From Chrysopilus asiliformis (Eukaryota; Arthropoda; Insecta; Diptera; Rhagionidae): DNA of 64,000 bases. Made by a program: the position numbers and the translations under genes. A model generated the notes under the pieces. The model was not told the DNA's origin, did no database searches, and saw only the letters and a list, made by a program, of their open reading frames with translations. The stretch's first letter is position 1; every line of letters starts with the position of its first letter. The DNA lies in NCBI GenBank assembly GCA_964034945.1, contig OZ035964.1, forward strand, positions 6,015,895 to 6,079,894, written 5' to 3'. Positions 1-11,997 of this stretch are shown here, one piece after another.

Positions 1-280
1 TGTTTAGCTAGATGTTAGCTAGATTTGAGAATTAGGGAAAATTCCCATTAAGTCTTATAAGAATTTCTTGCCGATGACGTCAGAGCCAAGAGAGACTGAG
101 CTGTCAAGCAGACCTTGTATAATTCGGCCATGAGTTCGAATGTTAACAGCCTCTTATTCGCACTTTTGGTCCTGAGTTCGAGAACTTGATTACAGGGGTT
201 GAAATTTTATTTCAACGTAAAAATGGCATGCGGATGTCTTTTTTCTCATTGCATTTACTAAATTGTAACCTTAAATTCCG

Positions 281-422
281 TATAAATAGTGAATTAAAAG
301 TGAATTCAGTGTTTAAGTGAATAAAGTGTTTCAATAAACTACTTTGAAAATGCTTCGCCAAACCGAATCGGTCGATTATGGTCCGAAACAAAAGTGAAAC
401 CATTGTGTACCAAAAAAACCAG
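281..422 (+). promoter_or_regulatory. Putative TATA promoter and non-coding 5' exon
   Basis: A TATAAATA box lies at 281-288. An initiator-like TTCAGTG follows, with its A at 308, about 27 bp downstream of the box. The next 115 bases are A-rich with repeated AAGTGAA words, as in many dipteran 5' UTRs, and end at a consensus donor (CCAG followed by GTAAGT at 423). The only internal ATG opens a 15-codon ORF. The next plus-strand gene is Lap1, so this may be its first exon, with a candidate acceptor ending at 4434. The link to Lap1 is inference. Confidence 0.35.
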
Positions 423-479
423 GTAAGTTTTCATTTACGTTCTGTAAAATTGGCCCGACCGAACCAAAAATTGGCTTTT

Positions 480-633
480 GGAAGTTTTCAGGGTTGCTGA
501 TCACAAATCTGGTGTTGGAATTTCAAAATTCGAAACAGAAGGTTTTTCCCAAAAGTTTTAAAGTTATTTATGGTTTTTTGGCATTCTAAAAGTTGTGCAA
601 AAAACTTTAAGCTGGCAACGAAAGGTCTGCTAG
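480..633 (+). mobile_element. Decayed Helitron 3' end
   Basis: The stretch resembles the last about 150 bases of the better-preserved Helitron that ends at 7291. It shares the phrase 'gttgctgatcacaaatct' region and the 'gcaaaaaactttaa' block, and finishes with a degenerate hairpin (GCTGGCAACGAAAGGTC) and CTAG followed by T. The 5' part is missing. It is a remnant only. Confidence 0.55.
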
Positions 634-762
634 TAAAATATATAAAAACAGTCTAGTCTAGATGTATCCATTATAGCTACTTGGTAACGAAAACTTTAAA
701 CGTAAATTACTACCTAACCTCAAATCTGTGAAAACAGCAGACTCGTTGAAAGAGGATAATAC

Positions 763-1086
763 TTAACCCTTTCGCAGACGCTGACGTTTAAAGTTACTGG
801 TTTTCTGGAGGGTCATGACCCGTATACACGTCAAAATTTATGTTACCAAGAAAAGTATGACGAGGCTAGCTGTCATGAAATAAATATATGAGTCTATATG
901 GATCGTGTGTGTTTAGTGTCCCTTCAGAACTTGAAAATATTGCCGTAGCGTTGATACAAATGTATAAAAAGAGAAATTATTCCTGGAAATATTTCTTTTA
1001 TGCTTTTTTGTGATTCCCCCTGAACACCACGATGTGTGACGTTCTGGGTAGCTCACACTAAAAAGGGGTGTCCGCGAAAGGGTTAA
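763..1086. mobile_element. TTAA-flanked miniature inverted-repeat element (piggyBac-like ends)
   Basis: TTAA occurs at both ends (763-766 and 1083-1086). The inner ends start CCCTTTCGC, followed by GCAGAC on the left and, read inward from the right, GGACAC, so the inverted repeat is short. TTAA duplication plus CCC-type ends is the piggyBac superfamily signature. The element is 324 bp with no coding capacity. Confidence 0.65.
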
Positions 1087-2913
1087 TGAAGGCTTCGTTA
1101 AACGCGATAACCTACGTTACGGTTCCCAAGTGAAAGTGAATCAAGCGAATGAAGGGAATTTCAGTAATTTCGATAGGTGGCCAATCTCCCTAGAATTTTT
1201 CCTATTGATCTATGCTATGTCCGTTTTTCCTACAAAACTCACATTTTGTGACGGATGGCTTGCTATTCGCCTCTAATGGGCGAATTCTGATGGCTTCCTC
1301 TATAATGAAAAATGCGTTAATGCGTGAACGGACACGAGGCGACTTTCAGTCTTCAGCATGCTTCAGTCTAACCAAATTGTTGGAAAGAAACGAGTGCGAC
1401 AAGAGGTGAAAAGTCATCACTCGAAAAGTGTTCTTGTGCGCGATTAGACTTTGCAACTTTCGGGCTAATTTAAGTCGACTTCTTCTTTTACGCACACAAA
1501 CGAAGTCGCTGGAGTAGCACGTCAGCATGCATGTGTGCGTAATTTAACAGAATCAGTCGTTGCTTAGCCACCAATTTGTAAAAATATCCTAAATAAACAA
1601 AAAGTGAATACAAATAGTGAAATACCAATTGCAGGTAGTTTTATTTTTCAGGTAAGTAGGAAAAAGTCAATGCCATAACAAATTACCAGTCCTTATTCTT
1701 CTAGTGTTGGCAGTTTCTATTTTGACAATTGATGTTGCCTCGGTGCTAGGAAATACAACACATGTATGAGAACCACAAACACATGAGCGATCGCTTGTTG
1801 TACACAAGTTTTTCCTACTAAAAAGTGAAGAAGCGTGTACGTCGGAAAGGCATTTTGAGGAAAAAAAAGTCGCCGCGACGGGAAGATCAATGGACGCATT
1901 CACGGTACTCAACAGTTGAGAGATTACTCATCATAACCACTGATCGGACGCCATTTTTTGTATCGAAAAATTGCTGCGATACTTTTCTGCTCAACCGATG
2001 AGTGTAGAATTTTGACGTTTAATGTATCGAGACATTCACGAGAACTCATCGAGATTTACTCAACCGTTGAGTACCGCGAATGCGCCCAATGTATGTCGGC
2101 ACAATGGGAGCGAACGCCGTGTAATCAACGTCATTTTCTAAAAAAAAAAATAAGCGAAATTCTCATTAGAACAGAATACGGTGGGGATTCTGACAACTTT
2201 GGAGAAATGTTAAAAACACAACAAATATTGAAAACAAAACGGGGCTTCATATTCAAAATATTATATAAATATAAAATTAATGAGATATTGATTAATTGAT
2301 TCGAGAAACGATCCTACAATTCGGTATAAAATTACTATTGCTGCGTTGATCTGCTCTGGTTTATGTGGAAATTGTTCAGGGAGCGCCACACGGCAGCATG
2401 CATTTACCTTCTAGGCCTGGAGTTCAGAAAAGCATATTTCAACTATTCTAGGTATTTTACTACTATTTGCTTATTAGAATATTAAGTCAATTTAATCGAA
2501 ATCAGTCTCGTATTTTACAGCTTTCTTTGTTGCCAAATATCTGCGACGCTCGGTATACGAAAATGCTTTCAAACCAATTGAAAAAAAAAACAAACATTCA
2601 AATTCGTGTAAAAATTCCTAACAAAATCTGCTTTCTATTTAAGCCATTCGATTGCCAAATTACAATCGATTTAAACTAGTAGGGGTTCGGCTATTCACGC
2701 AATTTTAGATGACGGTTTTTTCGGAGAATATTTATTTACTAGTCAAACACTGACGCTTTTCAAATTTCTGAACACTGCTAGCTGTAGAATCCGGGCCAAT
2801 ACATTTCCAAGCTTCTTTCGTTTCTAATCGCTCCGTCTGCCGGGCGTGGGCTTTTTTTCCCGAAGAGTCTATCCAATTGGAATATAATGTATGGCGAAGT
2901 TATATAAAATTAT
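1087..2913. other. Non-coding AT-rich stretch with a possible second 5' exon
   Basis: No conserved protein is visible. A TCAGTC initiator match sits at 1553-1558. It is followed by UTR-like A-rich sequence with AGTGAA words and two successive candidate donors, the stronger being TTCAG followed by GTAAGT near 1653. This could be an alternative leader exon for Lap1. The remainder shows nothing I can assign. Confidence 0.3.
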
Positions 2914-3267
2914 AGGCCCTATCACAGAATCCGATACGAATGGTTCGGATCGTAAACTCAATGTTGTTGTTGGTATAAAACACTACCAACAACATTGGGC
3001 CTTACCAATGACCCGTGACTAACTTAGTAACAGCTTTTTGTGTGTGCGAAACGGGCTATTTGCTTGCTAATTTCGGTTCAAATCCTAGTTTTTATTGAAA
3101 AGTTTTAAACTCCCTGTCATAAATGTGTGAAAACTTACTAGAATTAGCAAGTAAATAGCCCGTTTCGCACACACCAAAAGCTGTTACTAAGTTAGTCACG
3201 GGTCATTGGTAAGGCCCATTGAGTTTACGATCCGAACCATTCGTATCGGATTCTATGATAGGGCCTT
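2914..3267. mobile_element. Foldback element with conserved TTGTTG apex
   Basis: The two arms are near-perfect reverse complements. The outer ends carry GGCCCTATCAYAGAATCCGA; the inner ends read 'gcaagtaaatagcccgtttc' on the right arm. A second small palindrome sits in the left arm: AATGTTGTTGTTGGT paired with ACTACCAACAACATT. The same apex occurs in the foldbacks at 14105-14226 and 55756-55877. There is no coding capacity. Confidence 0.75.
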
Positions 3268-3648
3268 ATAATTTTCATTGTCCTTTTCTGTGGACTTTTT
3301 CGAAGTTTCGATGGCAAAGAAATATGCTTGATCAATCAATTTATTGAGTTCAATGTCTTCTCCGTTTTCAAAAAGAATTTTTTCTCGAAATTTTTTGGTT
3401 TTTATCCTAATTTGAAGCAAATTTTTATACATTGGGAGGACAAAATAGAGAAAATCATCATTGCCTAAGTTTCGTTCGGGTAAACACTTACCTTACTCAT
3501 ATTATTATTATACCCGTATGGTGAGACCAAAGGGTATATTAAATTTAAATTTTCCTTACCGTTAGTAACGCCAAGATCCCGTCATCACACACAAAAAGGA
3601 ATTACACCAGTGTATTTAGAATGATAAAAAAAATTGAATTTTACATGT

Positions 3649-4120
3649 CCGTCCGTGTGTCTGTCCTTCCATCGTTCTGTCTGTTTGTCTGTATGTCCGT
3701 CTGCCTGTCTGTCTGTTCGTCCGTCCGTCCGTCGGTCTGTCGGTCTGACCGTCCATCTGTCCGTCTCTGTCTGTCCGTCCGTCTGTTCGTCTGCCCGTCG
3801 GTCTGTTCATCTGTCCGTCTGTCCGTCTGCCTGTCTGTCTGTCCGTCTGTTCATCTGTCTGTCTGTTCTTCTGTCCGTCTGTTCATCTGTCCGTCCGTCC
3901 GTCCGTCTGTCCGTCTCTGTCTGTCCGTCCGTCTGTTCGTCTGCCCGTCGGTCTGTTCATCTGTCCGTCTGCCTGTCTGTCTGTCCGTCCGTCTGTCCGT
4001 CAGTCCTTCCGTCCGTCTGTCTGTCTGTCCGTCCGTCTGTACGTCTGCCCGTCCGTCCGTCCATCCGTCCGTTTGTCCGTCCGTCTGCCCGTCTGTCCGT
4101 CCGTCCGTCCTTCCGTTTGT
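3649..4120 (+). repeat. (GTCT/GTCC)n imperfect microsatellite
   Basis: About 470 bp of tetranucleotide units GTCT, GTCC and GTTC. It creates long open frames on both strands (SVCLSVCPS-like and TDGRTDGQ-like), which are repeat artefacts and not genes. Confidence 0.9.
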
Positions 4121-4232
4121 GGCGCGGATCGCGGGCGCAGGGATTGAACTGGAGACTTGAAATTTTACGTAGATTCGTTTTTCGTAAAATGCAAGCCTAA
4201 GCTCGTTAATGGACAAAAATGGACCCTTAGTA

Positions 4233-4268
<36 letters not shown>
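4233..4268 (+). repeat. Homopolymer of 36 G
   Basis: Uninterrupted G run inside the right block of the GTCY element. Sister copies have about 7 G here, so this is a local expansion. The length may be inexact because assemblers handle such runs poorly. Confidence 0.85.
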
Positions 4269-4270
<2 letters not shown>

Positions 4271-4295
4271 GGCAATTATAGCTTTTGTTATGTTT

Positions 4296-4966
4296 ACACA
4301 TTAACAATTGGTTTGAAATTAGCAAGCCTAGTTTTCATATTTTGCCCTAAAACTTGCCTGATTCGATTTTTAATTTCCATGATGGTTTGTCTTTAACTTG
4401 AATTTTAATTAGTTTTATTTTCGTTTTGTTTCAGATTAAAAAGAAATCAATTATTCACACTTTCGCCTTTCTTTTATAAGACTGATAAATTATCTGTTAA
4501 CCTATTACCTAAAACTAGAATTTAAAAGAAATATATTAAGAAATTAAAATTAGTAGCAAACAACTATTGTCTAACAATGCATTTAGTAATTAGTATCTTT
4601 TAAATAAGTTTTTACGTTAAATAATAATAATTTAAAAAAAAAACTTCCTTTCCCGTGTGCCTTTCACGTACGACTTTCAAAGAATAAGCAAAAAAAGAAT
4701 GGAAATGATTGTGAACTGAGAGTATCTGTAATACGAAATTTTCCATTTAAAAATTAAATGATAATCTTTGTACATATGAACTCTTAAACCATTTTGTAAT
4801 AATTCTTTACTATATAATAAATAAAATTAATAATATTATAAATCTCATAAAAATCTCAAATTTAAGTAAAAAAAAAGCCAAAGTCAATCTGTATAAGTAA
4901 TAGAAAAAGTAAAAAGAAATAAATTAAAAAAAAAATACTACAAGTGCAGACACTATACTGAATAAA
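4296..4966 (+). other. AT-rich leader region of Lap1
   Basis: A pyrimidine tract and TTTCAG ending at 4434 make a plausible acceptor for a 5' UTR exon running to the Lap1 start at 4967. The sequence is A-rich with many in-frame stops and no coding potential, as expected for an untranslated leader. The exact leader is unproven. Confidence 0.4.
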
Positions 4967-7900
4967 ATGCTGTCATTTTGGAAATGTTTTTCGTGTATTA
5001 AATTTTCCAGTGACGAAGATATTGTAAAACTCGATTATAGCAGCAGTTCTCTAAACGATGTTCCACCAGATATATCACAATTTGAGAGAACCTTAGAGGA
5101 ATTGTATTTGTCTTCCAATCGGGTAAGATTTTGAAGAAAAAAACATTTCGCCTCCATATTTGTATCGCTATATCAAAGATTTCTTTTAGATTTCAGATCT
5201 TCCACCAGAATTATTCTACTGCCAAAGTCTTCGGATATTAAAACTAAATGATAATGAATTACAAATAATACCGACTGCTATCGGATCTTTTCGGCAATTG
5301 CACACGTTGGACTTAAGTCGAAATGGTAAGACAAAAACGACATGTTTTTTAAAACTTAAAGTGAGATGGAAAGATAAAAGGCCTTCAGTTAATTACACTC
5401 TGTGATTTACTTTGGACGTAGGACGCTAGGGGGAAGGAATGTACCGATTTTGAACGTTCAAGATCTTAGCATTGCTTTTACTAAAAACTCAGTTGCGTAA
5501 AATTTCAATTCTCTAGCTTAAAATTCCTTCAAGATTTATGGTTTTCACGGATGGACAGGCCGAAATCAAAATTTTGCCATCTCAAACATCTTAGTGCGGT
5601 TTATTTTGATGTCCGACTAGGAAAGTGGGGAATTGGTAAGTTGTGCGGAAAATGTTGTGGCATTTTCCATGACGACCCAAAAAACGGTTTTAAAATTTTC
5701 GTAGGACAAACCTTAAGGGGTTACAAGTTTTAAATCACCGCCCTAGAAAAAAATCCGCACAGAAAAGTCCACGAAAATTCAGAAAAAACAAATTTTCGTG
5801 CAGAAAAGTCCTTGGAAAATTAAAGAAATTTTGTTTTGCATAGAAAAGTCCTCGGAAAATTCAGGGGAAAAAATCCTGCAAAGAAAAGTTCGGAAAATTC
5901 ATAAAAAAATTCTCGTGCTCCAAAAATTCGGGAAAAAGAAATTCTGCTTAGAGAAGCCCTCGAAAAATGAATGAAATTTTGTTTTGCATGGAAAAGTCCT
6001 CGGAAAATTCAGGGAAAAAATCCTGCAAAGAAAAATCTTCGGAAAATTCATAAAAAAAATTCTCGTGCAAAAAAGTCCTCGAAAAATTTGGGAAAAAGAA
6101 ATTCTGCTTCGAAAAGTCCTCAGAAATTTAAAGAAATTTTGTTTTGCATGGAAAAGTCCTCGGAAAATTCAGGGGAAAAAATCCTGCAAAGAAAAGTCTT
6201 CGGAAAACTCACAAAAAAATTCTCGTGCAGAAAAGTCCTCGGAAAATTCGGGAAAAAGAAATTCTGCTTAGAGAAGCCCTCGGAAATTTATAGAAATTTT
6301 GCTGTGCATAGAAAAGTATAATAGGCTTGTGTGCCTGTCTGTCTGTTCGCTTAAAACTCGAGAACCACTGAACCGATTCGGATAAAACTTTCATAGGAGC
6401 TTACTGGCATCAAGAAGCGAGTTTTAGATCATGAGTTCATCCGACTTTGGATCGGAAGGCTCTAGTATGGAGTAAAAAAAACTAACTTACACACTGGTGC
6501 GCAAGCTGACATCACGAACAAGCATATCTTTGGCATTTATCTATATATAAAGTCGTTTAACCTGACTGATTGACCGGCTGACTGATTGATTGACTGACTG
6601 ATTGACCGATTGACTGATTGACCGATTGACTGATTAACCGACTGACTGATTGACCGATTGACTGATTGACCGATTGACTGATTGACTGACTGACTGACTC
6701 ATCAACGCCCAGCCCAAAACCCTGAAGCTAGAAACTTGAAACTGTCACAGTATGTCCCAACCATCACGTAGGCGCTCACTAAGGCGGGGTTTTCCGAAAT
6801 TTTACCGCTAAGGGGATAAACGGAGGGTAAAGGGGGTTTGGAAGTTTTTAAAACGGTGATTTTCGCCATGAATCCTGCTCAATAGGAGGCTGAAAAGTTT
6901 CACTCGCGGGTTTCCGGGGTCGCTGATCACGAATCCGGTGTTAGATTTTCAAAACTTCAAACGGAAGGTCCTGTAAAGATCCGGGGAAAAATGGCATTAG
7001 GGGGTTTTCGGGGCTGCCGATCACAAATCCGGTGTTAGATTTTCAAAAGTCAAAAGGCAAGGTCCTGTAAGGATAACGCAAGTATCCTTTTTCCCATTTT
7101 TTCCGGTGGAAAATTGCATTAAGGGGTTTTCGGGGTCGCTAGTCACGAATCTGATGTTAGACTAATTCGCAACGGAGAGTCCTGCAAGGTGAAGATTTTT
7201 CTCAAAAGTTTTTAAGTTCTTTTCGATGCTTTTGGTATTCAAAAACTTATGCAAAAAACTTTAACCCGGCAACGACGGGTATGCAAGCTAGTGTAATAAT
7301 ATATGTTTTTGTTTTACAGCATTATCCTTTCTGCCCGATGAAATAAAATCATGTAAATACTTAACATATATGGATTTAAGCCTGAATAATTTACAGCGTC
7401 TACCCGATGCTATTACAAATTGTATTTCATTGCAAGAGCTTCTTCTCAACGAAACATTTTTAGAATTTTTACCAGCAAATTTTGGTCGTTTAATAAATTT
7501 ACGTATACTTGAGCTGAGATCAAATAATTTGGTAACGCTACCAAAATCGATGTCACGGTTAGTGAATTTAACACGTCTTGATATTGGAGCCAATGAATTT
7601 ACCGAATTGGTATGTGATTTTTCATTTTATTCTATGGATTAAAAAAAAAAAAACAATTACTTTTTCATTTTTAGCCGGAAGTTGTTGGTAATTTAATAAA
7701 TTTACGTGAATTGTGGATCGATTTTAATCGTATTCGTCGTATATCAGCAAATATATCAAATTTAAAGGAATTAATACATTTTGAAGCAAATAACAATCAA
7801 ATCAAATGTTTACCAAATGGTATTGGCAATTGGCATAATTTGGAAGTATTGTCATTATCAATAAATGATATTGATGAGATACCATATAGTATTGGTATGT

Positions 7901-10900
7901 TGAAAAATTTACAAACCTTCAAGTGTGATACAAATCAATTACGTGAAATACCAGACTCAATTTGTCATTGTGAGAAATTACAAGAAATTATAATAAGCCA
8001 TAATACAATAATGCGTTTACCAAATACAATTGGTTTATTACGTAAATTGGAATTTTTAGCGGCCGATGAAAACTCTATACGTCGTCTACCAAATGAATTA
8101 TGTAGTTGTACATCATTAACAGTATTAACGTTACGCGGTAATAAAATTGAAGAGCTACCTCAGGATATTGGATATTTAATTAATTTACGTGTCATCAATG
8201 TTGTTAATAATCTATTGACAACAATACCAGCATCAGTACTTAATTTAACCGGTTTAAGTGCACTTTGGATAAGCGATAATCAATCACAACCTCTAGTGCC
8301 ATTTCAATATACAGATAATATTACAAAAAATCATCTAACATGTTTTATGCTACCACAAATGTCAAAAAAACAAGCAAAATTAATGAAACAGCAGCAGCAG
8401 CAACAACAACAACAGTCGAATTTATTACAAAATTCGGAACAGAATACAAATTTAGAGCAATTGCATGGTACACTTGGTAATCAACAGCAACAGCAAAAAT
8501 ATTATCAAAACTATTTGAATAAATCATCGGCAACAACGATACCATCTCGCATGAATAGCAATGAAAATACTATACGTCGAATATGTTTTGCTGATGAGCA
8601 CATACAGCAGACGATCAATGAGGCATTACCGCCACGTCTAATGCGATCGCCTACCCCATATCCAAAGGAACTCCGCCTAATGTCAAAATATGCCAAAAAC
8701 ATAAATAATAAATGTCCAACTATAAATGAAATGATAACACCGAATAATTATGATGAAACTATGGATGAATACACTGGTAATGGTTATTTACGTGTTAAAG
8801 AGGCTAGAATATTAAATAATAGTGGCAATATTAGTAATAGTAGCATATTTTATACATCCGATGATAAATCGGAACCGTATGGTGGTTGTCAGCAAGCACA
8901 GCAACAGCAACAGACACAAAATTATCATCGACTGCATAATAATCAGCATACACAGATCTATAATAATCAATCGAAACAGCAAGATCATAGCCATATACAA
9001 TCATCTGGACGTATTTACGATCAGAGTCCCGTTACGAATTACATTTTAGATACATCATCTGTATTGGATCAGGTTGATGGTGTACAGGAATCGCAATTAC
9101 AATGGCGTGACTCAATATATGATATACCGGATAATAAAAGTATTAGCATTGCAAGCGGTATAACCGGATCGGGTGAGGTTGTATCAATTCTACGGCAGCC
9201 ACCACCATATCATGTTGCTAAGGCATTCACAAAGAAATCCCGTGAAGATCTACTCAATTATGATACGCTACGCAATCAAACAGATCAATATAATCATACA
9301 TTCGTTTATAGGTCACAAAATAATCAAAATGATTGCAATAGTACGAATGATTGTGATAGTCGTAACGGTGAAATTAATGATGGTCAATTTAATATTATTG
9401 TTAAAGAAACTGATTATCTCAATGATAACGCACATAATATTCCGCCATTAATTGATAAAATCGATATAATTAATAGTAATATTAGTGACAATAGTATTAC
9501 CAGTGATTCACAGCTATTTAGGCATAATCCTGAGGCAATATCTGGAGGAAATATGGAAAACAATGACAATAGTAGGGTTCATAGTCAATTGTCATCTCCG
9601 ACATCATCGTTACATAAACAAAATACCAGTCAAATATTGCCAAGTAGTCATGATGCTGGCGATGGTAGTACTATTGCGAAAGGTGGCAATGTGACGAATA
9701 CAACTAGAAATTTATCATCCTCACAATGGTTATTTGGACTGCACAAAAATCCAACTGTCGTAAGTTTCAAATTTATATAAATTTTTAAACTATTAGTACA
9801 TGGCTTTTGAAATATTTGATTTAGTCACGAATTTCAGTCCAAAACCAAAAAAAAAAAAAATTCAATTGTGATCGATAAAAAACATCTTTTCCCTGCAATA
9901 TCACGAAAACCGTCACGACACTTAAAAATCGTCAAAGGAAAAATTTTGAAAATTTTATATTTAAATTTTGTTATATTCATAGTAATTTTCAAACAAAAAT
10001 CTTTTTTTAAAAAAAATTGTATGGGAGGTATCCGTTATAGCTACATACGTGAGTTTTCCTAAACTTTACAGGAAACTACGGTTTTCGTAAAACTCCTTTG
10101 CAAAAAATTTCAAAACTGCTAGCTCAATGCGTTCTCCAGTTATTTAAGATACATAAAACGGATTGACAGACCGATAGACAGACCGACAGATACAGTGACA
10201 GATAGACAGACAGACTGACAGAATGACAGACTGACAGATTGACAGACTGACAAACTGACAGACAGACTGACAGACTGACAAACTGACCGACTGTCAGACA
10301 GACAGACATACTAACAGATTGACAGACTGACAGATTGACAGACTGACAGATTGACAGCCTGACAGACAGACTGACAGACTGACAGACTGACAGACTGACA
10401 GACTAACGAACTGACAGACTGACTGACTGATAGACAGACTGACTGATAGACAGACTGATTGATAGACTGACAGACTGACAGACTGACAGACTGACAGACT
10501 GACAGACTGACAGACTGACAGACTGACAGACTGACAGACTGACAGACTGACAGACTGACAGACTGACAGACTGACAGACTGACAGACTGACAGACTGACA
10601 GACTGACAGACTGACAGACTGACAGACTGACAGACTGACAGACTGACAGACTGACAGACTGACAGACTGACAGACTGACAGACTGACAGACTGACAGACT
10701 GACAGACTGACAGACTGACAGACTGACAGACTGACAGACTGATAGACTGACAGACTGACAGACTGACGGACTGACGGACTGGCGGACTGACGGACTGACA
10801 GACTGAGAGAATGACAGACTTGTTAACTTCTGCAATCACCAACACTACAAGCTTGCAATATTTGCAAGCTTCAAATAATTCTACATCGTTTTTATACCCG

Positions 10901-11997
10901 TATATGGTGAAACCAAAGGGTATATTAAATTTGCCTTACCGTTTGTAACGCCAAGATCCCGTCATCACACACAAAAATGAATTACACCAGTGTGTTTATA
11001 ATGATAAAAAAAATTGAATTTTCCATGTCCGTCCGTGTGTCTGTCCGTCCGTCTGTCTGTCCATCCGTCTGCCTGTCTGTCTGTCGGTCCGTCTGTCTGT
11101 CTGTCCGTCTGTCTGTCTGTCTGTCCGTCTGTCTGTCCGTCCGTCCGTCTGTCCGTCCGTCTGTCCATCCGTCTGTCCGTCTGCCTGTCTGCCTGTCTGT
11201 CTGTCTGTCTGTCCGTCTGTCCGTCCGTCCGTCTGTCCGTCTGTCTGTCCGTCTGTGGCGCGGATTGTGGGCGCACGGATTGAGCTAGAGTCTTGAAATG
11301 TTACGCAGATTTGTTTTTCATAAAATGCAAGGCTAAGTTCGTCAATGGGTAAAAATTGACCATTAGGGGGGGTATCCCCGTACGAACGAAAAGTTTTTTG
11401 CGAATGTCTCATCAAAAAAGTGCAAGAACAAAATTTATTTAGGATATGATTCTACATAAAACTCCCATACCACCAAAATCCGATTGGAATAAATTAAAAA
11501 AAAAATATTATTGGAAAGTTTGACTTCAAAGTGAAATTTTGATACAACTGTTCGCCGTTCACTTAAAATTCGAACAATGTGCCACATCACCAGACGGGTT
11601 TTCAATAATTGCCAAATTGGCAATTATAGATTTTGTTTGTTATGTTTCAAGCTACAATTAATTTTACATAATATTTTCAAATTTCAGAAGCAGGTGACAG
11701 TTAGAAAGGAGCCACATTTAGGTTTTAATGTCAGAGACTCAAATCATGAAGTAAGAAGACATTTCTTCGATTTTCACTCTATTGTTTTAATCCACTTCTT
11801 ATTTTTTTTAACTACAGGATGGTATATTTGTAAGCACAACAATACCAAACACCTCTGCATCACAACAATTGCTACCTGGCGATAAAATTCTTGATTTAGA
11901 TGGCATCGATTTTTGTAAATTGAGTCTAACGGAAGCACAAAATATTCTGCACTATCATTCGGGACCAATTGTTAACATAATGCTGTCAAGAAAATGA
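4967..11997 (+). CDS. Lap1: LAP-family LRR and PDZ scaffold protein (Erbin/Densin/Lap1 orthologue)
   Basis: Six coding exons, all with GT-AG junctions in frame: 4967-5122, 5190-5325, 7320-7609, 7675-9759, 11688-11750 and 11818-11997. They give 969 residues. Residues about 21-400 are a continuous run of about 16 leucine-rich repeats, including the family phrases LEELYLSSNR, LEFLPANFGRL and ALWISDNQSQPL, which closely follow Erbin/Densin. Residues about 400-885 form a low-complexity linker rich in Gln, Asn and Ser, with poly-Gln runs. Residues about 888-969 are a single PDZ domain with carboxylate loop HLGF and the LLPGDKILDLDG strand, split over exons 5 and 6. LAP proteins are basolateral or junctional cortical scaffolds; the PDZ binds C-terminal peptides of membrane partners. 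One C-terminal PDZ, rather than the four of Scribble, favours Lap1. The start MLSFWKCFSCIKF is a short N-terminus with cysteines in the position of family palmitoylation sites. Introns 2 and 4 are swollen with repeats. Confidence 0.92.
5755..6312. repeat. Higher-order tandem repeat: 40-bp monomers in a 160-bp unit
   Basis: The phrase AAATTTTGTTTTGCAT recurs at 5826, 5974 and 6134, with a variant at 6294: spacings of 148, 160 and 160. Each 160-bp unit contains four diverged monomers of about 40 bp, each carrying a version of 'aaaagtcctcggaaaattc' plus a distinctive tail. The array sits in Lap1 intron 2. Its open frames are artefacts. Confidence 0.8.
6540..7291 (+). mobile_element. Non-autonomous Helitron in Lap1 intron 2
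   Basis: The 5' end is TCTATATATAAAGTCG directly after A. The 3' end is a hairpin (CCCGGCAACGACGGG) followed by ATGCAAGCTAG and then host T. TC and CTRR termini, a 3' hairpin and A/T insertion are the Helitron hallmarks. A (GACTGATT)n-like stretch follows the 5' end. No Rep/helicase is present in 752 bp. The 3' end is only 28 bp before Lap1 exon 3, so it abuts the splice acceptor region. An inverted copy lies at 14294-15040. Confidence 0.85.
10020..10820 (-). mobile_element. Degenerate GTCY-type element, minus orientation, with 8-mer array
   Basis: On the minus strand, 10146-10818 is a (GTCTGTCA)-type array. It is followed by 'cgcattgagctag' and 'gttttgaaattttttgca', matching the right block of the mini-me/DINE-like copies. 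The left block is not recognisable. It lies in Lap1 intron 4. Confidence 0.5.
10464..10741. repeat. Perfect (ACTGACAG)n satellite
   Basis: About 35 consecutive identical 8-bp units, flanked on both sides by degenerate versions. Because 8 is not a multiple of 3, all minus frames read as long SVCQSVSL-type ORFs, which are artefacts. Confidence 0.9.
10892..11647 (+). mobile_element. mini-me/DINE-1-like element in Lap1 intron 4
   Basis: The left block is TTATACCCGTATATGGTG with AAAGGGTATATTAA. A GTCY core occupies 11028-11257. The right block starts GTGGCGCGGATTGTGGGCGC and continues through 'gcaaggctaagttcg' to 'ttgttatgttt'. It ends about 40 bp before PDZ exon 5 (11688). Confidence 0.8.

Larger units (their letters stand above)
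3508..4295 (+). mobile_element. mini-me/DINE-1-like (Helentron-related) element, GTCY core
   Basis: The left block begins TTATACCCGTATGGTG, with a short inverted partner AAAGGGTATATTAA. The core is a long (GTCT/GTCC) microsatellite. The right block (GTGGCGCGGATCGCGGGCGC, then 'acttgaaattttacg') matches copies at 10892, 18027 and 62117. Where those copies have a short G run, this one has 36 G (4233-4268). The architecture is that of mini-me/DINE-1 elements of flies. It lies upstream of Lap1. Confidence 0.75.

Noticed and set aside
3616..4216. Long overlapping ORFs rich in SVCLSVCPS or TDGRTDGQ
   Set aside because: They are translations of a tetranucleotide (GTCY)n tract, open in several frames on both strands at once.
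10294..10845. 183- and 174-codon minus-strand ORFs (SVCQSVSL repeats)
   Set aside because: Pure 8-bp satellite; with a period not divisible by three, all frames stay open together.
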